From CAYLJO01 sp964383905 (GTDB lineage: Bacteria > Acidobacteriota > Blastocatellia > Pyrinomonadales > Pyrinomonadaceae), in assembly GCA_964383905.1 (NCBI GenBank), contig CAYLJO010000305.1:1-6081 (forward strand): DNA of 6,081 nt, read 5' to 3'. Of this stretch, positions 1 through 4,926 are shown piece by piece. Numbering within the stretch: the stretch's first letter is position 1; each line of letters opens with the position of its first letter. A model generated the notes under the pieces. The model ran no database searches and was not told the DNA's origin. It saw only the letters and a program-made list of their open reading frames with translations. Made by a program: the position numbers and the translations under genes.

Positions 1-1
1 C

Positions 2-772
2 TTGAAAATCGGGATCACCTCTTATTCGCTGCGTAAGATGAGCCTCGACGATGCGATCAGGGCGACGAAACGGCTGGGCGTCCGCTACATCTCGCTCAAG
101 GATTTTCACCTTCCCATGAACAGCAGTCCCGGCGAGCGCCGCGAAGTAGCGGGACGAATTAGAGAGGCGGGGCTCGTACTGCTCGGCTGCGGTGTGGTAT
201 ACATGAAAAATGATGAGGCGGCAGTCCGCAATGCTTTCGAGTATGCCAGAGATGCCGGTATCAGTACCATCGTCGCCAGTCCAGACCCGGCGGCCATGGG
301 AATCCTCGACCGCATGGTCAGGGAATATAATATTCGCATTGCGATTCACAACCACGGCCCGGAGGACAAGCTCTATCCGACTCCCGACTCGGTCCGAAGA
401 GTGATCGAGGCTCACGATCCACGAATAGGTCTCTGCATTGACATCGGCCATACGGCGCGCGCCGGGTTGGATGTCGCAGGCACTATCCGCAAGCACTTTA
501 CGCGCCTCTACGAGATGCACTTCAAGGATGTGGATCGGGCTGCCGCCGAAGGAAAGACTGTCGAGGCCGGTCGCGGGGTGATTGACATCCCGGCGGTGCT
601 GAGGACGCTCCGCGAATTGAGGTACCAGTACCACGTCGCTTTAGAATACGAAAAGGATCCCGATGATCCTCTACCCGGGATGGCCGAGTCGCTCGGATAC
701 ACTGCGGGCGTACTCGTGACCCTTTATAGCGGTTCTCACGTGAGTGCGAGCGAGCCGCAAACAAAACATTGA
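2..772 (+). CDS. Sugar phosphate isomerase/epimerase-like TIM-barrel protein, probably 5'-partial, 3' end rewritten by a MITE
   Basis: This is a member of the xylose-isomerase-like / AP-endonuclease-2 TIM-barrel superfamily, which isomerises, epimerises or eliminates sugars using a divalent metal. Visible landmarks are GITSYSLR (residues 4-11), IHNHGP (115-120), CIDIGH (145-150), EMHFKDVD (171-178), EAGRGVIDIPAV (188-199) and ALEYEKDPDDP (213-223); the H, D, H and E in these blocks are the expected metal/active-site positions. The reading frame opens at a TTG one base into the window with no stop before it. Family members often have a leader before the KIGITSYSLR strand, so the true start is probably upstream and any signal peptide is unseen. 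The domain finishes at GVLVTL (residue 241). The last 15 residues (YSGSHVSASEPQTKH) and the TGA are encoded by the MITE at 725-939. The gene converges on the LarA-like gene. Exact substrate is unknown; it is a distant relative of the gene at 4927. Confidence 0.85.
   Translation: MKIGITSYSLRKMSLDDAIRATKRLGVRYISLKDFHLPMNSSPGERREVAGRIREAGLVLLGCGVVYMKNDEAAVRNAFEYARDAGISTIVASPDPAAMGILDRMVREYNIRIAIHNHGPEDKLYPTPDSVRRVIEAHDPRIGLCIDIGHTARAGLDVAGTIRKHFTRLYEMHFKDVDRAAAEGKTVEAGRGVIDIPAVLRTLRELRYQYHVALEYEKDPDDPLPGMAESLGYTAGVLVTLYSGSHVSASEPQTKH
724..734 (+). repeat. Left terminal inverted repeat of MITE copy 1
   Basis: TTATAGCGGTT is the exact reverse complement of the right end at 930-940. The first three bases include the TA that is duplicated at the target. 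The sequence lies in the coding frame of the upstream isomerase gene and begins the foreign 15-residue tail. The same 11 bases open copy 2 at 5959-5969. Confidence 0.85.
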
Positions 773-939
773 ACCGCCGCAGGACCCGAGAGGCCACAGA
801 GGAAAAACAGAGGAGACAAAGCACAAACAACAGAGGTCCAGCGGAAGCCAAATCTGGTGAGAAAAAGAAGGAGGCCGTGCCTGTGCCGGACAGAGGGGGC
901 ACAGAGGAATACCGTCGCAGGCAAATGCCAACCGCTATA
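725..939 (+). mobile_element. MITE, copy 1 (complete; TA target duplication, IS630/Tc1-mariner-like ends)
   Basis: The element core is 727-937 (211 bp), flanked on both sides by TA (725-726 and 938-939). Including flanks, the ends are perfect 11-bp inverted repeats: TTATAGCGGTT at 724-734 and AACCGCTATAA at 930-940. Just inside each end is a small palindrome, CTCACGTGAG (735-744) on the left and GGCAAATGCC (920-929) on the right. The interior is purine-rich on this strand with five ACAGAGG motifs (796, 807, 830, 890, 901) and an imperfect hairpin CTGTGCC/GGCACAG (881-887/898-904). It has no transposase gene, so it would have to be moved in trans. TA duplication and short ends are typical of MITEs mobilised by IS630-family transposases; that family assignment is inference. 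A second identical copy begins at 5960. Excising the core plus one TA restores a TAA stop to the upstream gene, which supports these exact boundaries. Confidence 0.85.
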
Positions 940-940
940 A
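930..940 (-). repeat. Right terminal inverted repeat of MITE copy 1
   Basis: AACCGCTATAA is the exact reverse complement of 724-734. It ends 27 bases before the stop codon of the minus-strand LarA-like gene. The adjoining host DNA begins ATAGCGAACC, so CGCTAT-A-ATAGCG (933-945) forms a palindrome across the junction. Confidence 0.83.
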
Positions 941-967
941 TAGCGAACCAGTGGTCGCGGATGAGTT

Positions 968-2266
968 TTACGGCGAAGGTGGTGCGACCAGATAGAGGTC
1001 TCGCCCGGCGCGCTCCACCACCAGGGTGTCAGGATCGGACTCGTAATCCGCGCGGCGAAACTGGTGATAGTCCATGAAGCCCAGATTGACCCGCCGGCAG
1101 GTGGCCTCGTCAACGGCAGAGGCCAGCGTAATCCGGTAGCGGGGGAGGATGTGGCCCGTCTCGTCGCGGCGGCCGGCGAATGAGACATGCGCGAGATGGG
1201 CGGCGACGCACAGGTTGGCTTCCAACTCCGCCGATTGGGCCACCAGCTCGCGCACCGTCTCAAGCGGCGCGTAGCCGTAGCGTTCGATCAGTCGCCCGTG
1301 GGTCTCGGAGATGCAGCGCAGGTGCGGCGCGTAGATGATCAGCTCGCCGCCCTCCTCGATAACGGGGCCGAGCCGATAGCTGGCCTTGCCGCCGACCCAG
1401 AGCTCGTCGTAATGCTCGTCGAGGAGGGCGACGACCCGCTTGTATTTTCGACCCGTATACCTGATGTGAACGTGGCGGCTGACCTCGACGGCCCGCCGTA
1501 AGGCATCGCGAAAGTCACCGGCGAAAAGCGCGTGCGTGCGTAAACGATCATCTTCGTCGCGTGTGACGACCGTGTTGAAAGAGATGACGCGCGCGGGTAC
1601 AAAATCTGCCGCCGCTTCGATCAGGTGTCGCGTGGGCGTTTCGACGCGGCCGATGGTATTCTCCACGGTCGCCAGCGCGCCCAGCCAGTGCGTCGCGTGG
1701 GTCAGTTCCGGTCCGGCCACGCCGGGAAAGAAGTATTTAGCGCCGCCGGCAAAGCCCGCCACTTCGTGCGGGACGGTCGCGCCGAAGGTCAGCACGGTGT
1801 CGTAGAGGCCCGGGGCGAGCAGCCGGTTGATGGTCAGCGGGATCGACTTATTGATGAGTCCACCGGTCACCTCGCGCACCCGCTCGGCGCTCAATTCGCC
1901 GATGGTCACGAGCTCGTCGGGGCGGTCCCACCGGTGATCAAAGATTTGACCAAGACCCGGCAGTGCCGCGCCGCTACGCGCGCCGATCTTGGAAAGTTTT
2001 TCGTTCTCGGTCATCGGCACGTGGGTGCCCTGTGCGACCAGCGCATCGAGCTTGGCGATGTTGTGCTCGGCCAGCGCTTGCGCGGCGAAGGGGAGGAGCA
2101 GATCCGTATTGTCATCGCGTGTTTTGTCGGGAATGATGGCCAGCACGCGCGCCCCGGGGCCGATGCTTAGAAGAGCCTGGTCGACAATGGAGCGCAGCTC
2201 AGACGGTGATAGATCCAGTTCGGGCGCTCCGCTTCCGATTACGGAAGGTGCGGGATGGCTGCTCAT
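968..2266 (-). CDS. LarA-superfamily (DUF2088) nickel-pincer racemase/epimerase homologue
   Basis: LarA is a racemase that uses a nickel-pincer nucleotide (NPN) bound covalently to a lysine; homologues act on various 2-hydroxy acids, including sugar acids. This 432-residue protein has the family length and the catalytic set: PDKTRDDNT (D47, R50), QGTHVPMT (H82), and a long block at 162-194 with PHEVAGF (H167), GGAKYFFPG (K177) and THATHW (H193). The spacing H167-K177 (10) and K177-H193 (16) equals that of H174-K184-H200 in Lactiplantibacillus plantarum LarA, as recalled from the published structure, so NPN binding through K177 and nickel binding by H193 are likely. The ATG start has a GAGG 8 bases upstream. 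The gene is transcribed away from the apbE operon and converges on the isomerase gene. The cofactor-making genes larB, larC and larE are not in the window. Lactate is not a safe substrate guess; sugar-gene neighbours suggest an aldonate or similar hydroxy acid (inference). Confidence 0.9.
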   Translation of the reverse strand: MSSHPAPSVIGSGAPELDLSPSELRSIVDQALLSIGPGARVLAIIPDKTRDDNTDLLLPFAAQALAEHNIAKLDALVAQGTHVPMTENEKLSKIGARSGAALPGLGQIFDHRWDRPDELVTIGELSAERVREVTGGLINKSIPLTINRLLAPGLYDTVLTFGATVPHEVAGFAGGAKYFFPGVAGPELTHATHWLGALATVENTIGRVETPTRHLIEAAADFVPARVISFNTVVTRDEDDRLRTHALFAGDFRDALRRAVEVSRHVHIRYTGRKYKRVVALLDEHYDELWVGGKASYRLGPVIEEGGELIIYAPHLRCISETHGRLIERYGYAPLETVRELVAQSAELEANLCVAAHLAHVSFAGRRDETGHILPRYRITLASAVDEATCRRVNLGFMDYHQFRRADYESDPDTLVVERAGRDLYLVAPPSP

Positions 2267-2274
2267 TATTACAA

Positions 2275-2278
2275 CCTC
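2275..2278 (-). promoter_or_regulatory. Ribosome binding site of the LarA-like gene
   Basis: On the minus strand the sequence reads GAGG followed by eight bases and then ATG at 2266. This supports the chosen start of the LarA-like protein and argues against a downstream methionine. Confidence 0.65.
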
Positions 2279-2347
2279 ATAAAGTTTAGCGCACGGTGGT
2301 ACCGCAAGCCTGTAGGTTTAAAGTTACGGGTGTCCATATTAAGGTAT

Positions 2348-2363
2348 AAGATCACGCTCAGAT
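2348..2363 (+). repeat. 16-bp direct repeat, copy A
   Basis: AAGATCACGCTCAGAT occurs here and again, without a mismatch, at 2552-2567. The match ends abruptly on both sides. Copy A lies about 80 bases upstream of the LarA-like start codon on its side of the gap. It may be an operator for a shared regulator, or the scar of an insertion between the copies. Confidence 0.75.
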
Positions 2364-2440
2364 CATAGCATGAAAGCAATTGGGTGCAGTGCACAGTACC
2401 GCGGGCAGAAGCTATCGGGCCTGTCGTTTTATAGCCGTCG

Positions 2441-2542
2441 GAAGTTGGCTGTATCCTGTGGCGATGACGGCCAAGAAATATCAGGCAAAGGCGCCAAGGC
2501 GCCAAGCAAGGCGAAGGAGAGCGACACGCAATCGCCAACTTC
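2441..2542. repeat. 9-bp inverted repeat enclosing an AAGGCGCC tandem
   Basis: GAAGTTGGC (2441-2449) and GCCAACTTC (2534-2542) are perfect reverse complements around an 84-base interior. The interior contains AAGGCGCC twice in tandem (2488-2495, 2496-2503) followed by AAGCAAGGCG (2504-2513). Arrays of this CGCCAAGG type are, from memory, common in dispersed non-coding repeats of environmental bacteria. It could be a second, degenerate repeat element; a 9-bp match alone is not proof. Confidence 0.45.
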
Positions 2543-2551
2543 TATGATGTC

Positions 2552-2567
2552 AAGATCACGCTCAGAT
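2552..2567 (+). repeat. 16-bp direct repeat, copy B
   Basis: Exact second copy of AAGATCACGCTCAGAT, 204 bp from copy A and ending 16 bases before the apbE start codon. Its position is where a repressor site for the apbE operon could sit, but no regulator gene is visible. Confidence 0.75.
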
Positions 2568-2583
2568 TGATTATCACAACTCC

Positions 2584-3660
2584 TTGAATCGGAACATGGC
2601 CCTCGCTTTATTCAGATTACTGACGGCCGGCGCGCTGGTGGCAATGATCTGCCTGCGTCTTCCTGCGCCTCCCGTTGCGGTTGGCGATCAGCTTTTCTAC
2701 GAGTCGCGCCCGGCGATGGGAACATCTTTTGAGATCTACCTTTACGCCGCCGACCGCGACCGCGCGTCTGCGCTCTTTGAGCTGGCCTTTGACGAGATCG
2801 AAAGAATTGAGGAGGCGCTGAGCAACTACCGCGCGTCGAGCGAGTTGTCGCGCATTAACACGGGGGCAGCATCAGCTCCCGTCGTCACTGATCCGGAGGT
2901 TTTCACCCTCCTTGAGCGATCATTCGACTACAGTCGCCGCAGCCGTGGCGCATTCGATATCACGGTCGGCAAGTTGATGAAAGCCTGGGGCTTCTTTCGC
3001 GGCGCGGGACATTACCCGACCGTTGCAGAGCTGGCGCGTGCGCGCGAGCAGACAGGCTGGCAGCGCGTCAGGCTAGACCCGCCGGCGCGCACCGTGCGTT
3101 TCCTTGTGCCGGGGATCGAGCTTGATCTGGGCGGGATCGGCAAGGGCTATGCGGTTGATCGCGTGATCACGCTGCTGCGAGAAAGCGGGGTGACGGCGGC
3201 ACTGGTCGGGTCTGGATCAAGCAGCCTCTACGCGCTCGGTGCGCCGCCGGGCAAAAGCGGGTGGACTGTCCGCGTCACTGACCCGCAGGACCGCTCGCGC
3301 ACGCTCTCGACGGTTGTGCTGCGCGACCAGTCGCTTTCCACATCGGGCAATTACGAAAAGTTCTTCCGGCTGAACGGTCGCATCTATTGCCATATCATGG
3401 ACCCGCGGACGGGCTCTCCGGTCCAGGGGATGCTGCAGACCACTGTGATTGCGCCGCTGGCGACAGACACCGATGCGCTCTCGACGACCGTTTTCGTGAT
3501 GGGGGTAGAAGAGAGCGCGCGATTGCTCGATGAGATGCCGGGCACAGCCGCGATGTTCGTCACGGACAGACCTGGGGCCGGACACATCGTCAAGCTTCGC
3601 TGGTCAGATTTTGAGCGCAGCCACCTTACCGGAGCAACAGAGGGGGGAAGAATGCTTTAG
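2584..3660 (+). CDS. apbE: FAD:protein FMN transferase (ApbE family)
   Basis: ApbE cleaves FAD and attaches FMN by a phosphodiester bond to a Thr/Ser of extracytoplasmic redox proteins such as RnfG, NqrB/C and FMN-binding-domain proteins. Family blocks in order: PAMGTSFEI (43-51), FDITVGKLMKAWGF (124-137), DLGGIGKGYAVD (181-192), LSTSGNYE (251-258), HIMDPRTGSPV (270-280) and DTDALSTTVF (295-304). D297 and T301 match the Mg-binding Asp/Thr pair of the family. The usual GG-D segment after the Rossmann-like strand is here GSGSSSLYALG (209-219), a variant. Residues 5-35 form a basic-hydrophobic leader consistent with export; C23 is not in a canonical lipobox. Start is TTG 2584 or ATG 2596; neither has a strong Shine-Dalgarno, and the ATG gives 354 residues with the same leader. 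The stop codon abuts the ATG of the next gene, so co-transcription and probably coupled translation are expected. The flavinylated partner is not in the window. Confidence 0.93.
   Translation: MNRNMALALFRLLTAGALVAMICLRLPAPPVAVGDQLFYESRPAMGTSFEIYLYAADRDRASALFELAFDEIERIEEALSNYRASSELSRINTGAASAPVVTDPEVFTLLERSFDYSRRSRGAFDITVGKLMKAWGFFRGAGHYPTVAELARAREQTGWQRVRLDPPARTVRFLVPGIELDLGGIGKGYAVDRVITLLRESGVTAALVGSGSSSLYALGAPPGKSGWTVRVTDPQDRSRTLSTVVLRDQSLSTSGNYEKFFRLNGRIYCHIMDPRTGSPVQGMLQTTVIAPLATDTDALSTTVFVMGVEESARLLDEMPGTAAMFVTDRPGAGHIVKLRWSDFERSHLTGATEGGRML
3641..3650 (+). promoter_or_regulatory. Purine-rich ribosome binding site of the Gfo/Idh/MocA gene
   Basis: AGGGGGGAAG lies inside the last codons of apbE, with a 10-base gap to the ATG at 3661. 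The apbE TAG directly precedes that ATG, so terminating ribosomes could reinitiate. Confidence 0.55.
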
Positions 3661-4914
3661 ATGAACAGAAGAAAATTTGTCCAGGTAGTGTCAGCAGGAA
3701 TTGCTGGTACGGCGATTTTCAAGCATCACGCCCAAGGGCAGCAACGGGTTGATCGCCCGCTTCCGCCGTCGGATCAGATCAGATTGGGCATTATCGGGGC
3801 CGGCAGTCGCGGGCAGGAATTAATCCGCTATTTCTTACGCGTTCCCGGTGTGCGCATGGCCGGGCTGTGCGACGTATACGAGCCGCGCTTCGCCGCCGCC
3901 CGAAAGCTCACCGGAGAGGAGACGCCCGTTTACAGGGATTATCGTCGCCTGCTCGACGCCCGCGACCTCGATGCGATTATTGTCGCCACCCCGCTCAGCA
4001 TGCACGTCGAGCACGTCGTTGCCGCGCTCGAGAGCGGCAGGCACGTCTACGGCGAGAAATCCATGGGCTTTACCGTCGATCATTGCAGCAGGATCGTCGA
4101 GGCGGTACACCGCAGCGGGAAGCATTTCCAGGTGGGCCACCAATACCGCTATGCGCCCTGGTTTCACGAAGTGGTCCGGCGCGTCAACGCCGGCGAGATC
4201 GGGCGCGTCACGCATATCTTCGGCTACTGGCACCGGAACGGTAATTGGCGGCGGCCCGTGCCTGATCCAAAGTTCGAGCGGCTCATCAACTGGAGAATGT
4301 ACAAGGAGTATTCCGGTGGTTTAATGGCCGAGCTCGGCTCGCACCAGATAGATTTAGCCAACTGGGTGCTTGGCGCCACGCCGGAATCGGTGACCGGCAG
4401 TGGGGGTGTTGATATTTACCAGGACGGCCGTGAGACTAACGATAATGTCCAGGCGATCTTTCGCTACCCCGGCGGGCGCACATTCGTTTTCAGCGCGCTG
4501 ACCGACAACGCCAAAGTCGGTTTCCAAGAGTGGATCTACGGCACTAAAGGCAGCGTCGAGCTGACCATCGAAGACGCGAACTTTTACTACGAGCCTCAAG
4601 GGGCTAAATCGGCCGTGCCTGAGGTCACCGAGCGGGGCGTGCCCACCGGGGCATCCTACAGAACCAAAGGTGAAATGCCGTATCGCGGCCCCGGAAGTCC
4701 GGTCAAAGTTCCCCAGGGAACAGCCGGTAATCCCAACTATATAGCCTGCAAATCATTCATCGAGAGCCTCCGCGGCAACACCCGGCCGTTCGCCGACGAG
4801 CGCGTCGGGTGGGGCTCGGCCGTCAGCGTTTATCTGGCTAATAAGGCGATCCAGGAGGGTCGTCGGATAATGTTTAGCGATCACGCGCGGGTGCCCGCCG
4901 GATCGACCACTTAA
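3661..4914 (+). CDS. Tat-exported Gfo/Idh/MocA family oxidoreductase
   Basis: These enzymes oxidise or reduce a sugar, cyclitol or glycoside hydroxyl with NAD(P). The N terminus NRRKFV (2-7) followed by a short alanine/glycine-rich hydrophobic stretch is a twin-arginine signal, so the folded protein with bound cofactor is likely exported. The Rossmann nucleotide site is GIIGAGSRGQ (43-52); VATPLSMH (108-115) and GEKSMG (131-136, the EKP motif with Ser for Pro) follow. The C-terminal domain has SGGLMAELGSHQIDLANW (218-235), with H228 as the expected catalytic histidine and D231 after it. Length (417) is normal for the exported subgroup. The gene starts directly after the apbE stop and its own stop overlaps the next ribosome binding site, so genes 3661 and 4927 belong to one operon. 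Substrate cannot be read from the sequence. A known chemistry for such proteins next to TIM-barrel isomerases is C3 oxidation of glycosides, which is offered as inference. Confidence 0.92.
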   Translation: MNRRKFVQVVSAGIAGTAIFKHHAQGQQRVDRPLPPSDQIRLGIIGAGSRGQELIRYFLRVPGVRMAGLCDVYEPRFAAARKLTGEETPVYRDYRRLLDARDLDAIIVATPLSMHVEHVVAALESGRHVYGEKSMGFTVDHCSRIVEAVHRSGKHFQVGHQYRYAPWFHEVVRRVNAGEIGRVTHIFGYWHRNGNWRRPVPDPKFERLINWRMYKEYSGGLMAELGSHQIDLANWVLGATPESVTGSGGVDIYQDGRETNDNVQAIFRYPGGRTFVFSALTDNAKVGFQEWIYGTKGSVELTIEDANFYYEPQGAKSAVPEVTERGVPTGASYRTKGEMPYRGPGSPVKVPQGTAGNPNYIACKSFIESLRGNTRPFADERVGWGSAVSVYLANKAIQEGRRIMFSDHARVPAGSTT

Positions 4915-4919
4915 AGGAG
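4913..4919 (+). promoter_or_regulatory. Ribosome binding site that decides the start of the TIM-barrel gene
   Basis: AAAGGAG overlaps the TAA stop of the oxidoreductase gene and has a 7-base gap to ATG 4927. This favours ATG 4927 over the in-frame TTG at 4924. Confidence 0.8.
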
Positions 4920-4926
4920 CCAATTG

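Larger units (their letters stand above)
2267..2583. other. Divergent intergenic region between the LarA-like gene and apbE
   Basis: No convincing protein gene lies in these 317 bases; short open frames on both strands lack family resemblance. The region must hold the promoters for the minus-strand LarA-like gene and the plus-strand apbE operon, but no -35/-10 pair stands out enough to call. It contains an exact 16-bp direct repeat (2348-2363 and 2552-2567), a 9-bp inverted repeat (2441-2449/2534-2542), an AAGGCGCC tandem (2488-2513) and a sequence TTATAGCCGTC (2429-2439) that matches the MITE end at 9 of 11 bases. The stretch around GCACAGTACCGCGGGCAGAAGC is, from memory, similar in style to dispersed repeats of acidobacterial genomes; this is unverified. 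Confidence 0.6.

Noticed and set aside
881..904. CTGTGCC/GGCACAG hairpin in the MITE as a transcription terminator
   Set aside because: Seven-base stem with a ten-base loop and no T-run on either strand, so not callable as an intrinsic terminator.
769..1077. Plus-strand 102-residue open frame starting at the end of gene 1
   Set aside because: Mostly MITE sequence and then antisense to the end of the LarA-like gene; charged low-complexity product, no ribosome site, no family resemblance.
736..1263. Minus-strand open frames running through the MITE with Cys/Leu/Val-rich products
   Set aside because: They cross the element and the antisense of known genes. The Cys/Leu-rich product is the expected translation of the purine-rich ACAGAGG repeat on the opposite strand, and the same frame recurs at copy 2.
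1625..2170. Long plus-strand open frame antisense to the LarA-like gene
   Set aside because: Shadow frame typical of GC-rich codon use; the minus-strand frame has full catalytic motifs and a ribosome site.
2488..2513. AAGGCGCC tandem as a CRISPR array
   Set aside because: Units of eight bases with no spacers and only two exact copies.
2641..2660. Lipoprotein signal around Cys23 of the ApbE protein
   Set aside because: The residues before the Cys (A-M-I) do not fit the usual lipobox, which needs Gly, Ala or Ser at -1; a plain signal or anchor is more likely.
3848..4324. Alternative plus-strand open frames inside the oxidoreductase gene
   Set aside because: Arg/Ala/Ser-rich shadow frames overlapped by a protein with intact Rossmann and catalytic motifs.
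4645..4656. Flavinylation-like TGAS (residues 329-332) in the oxidoreductase
   Set aside because: Core match only, no upstream Asp, in a loop of a family not known to carry covalent FMN; it shows how often the four-residue core occurs by chance.
4924..4926. TTG 4924 as the start of the TIM-barrel gene
   Set aside because: It is directly followed by ATG 4927, which has the better codon and a 7-base gap from AAAGGAG.
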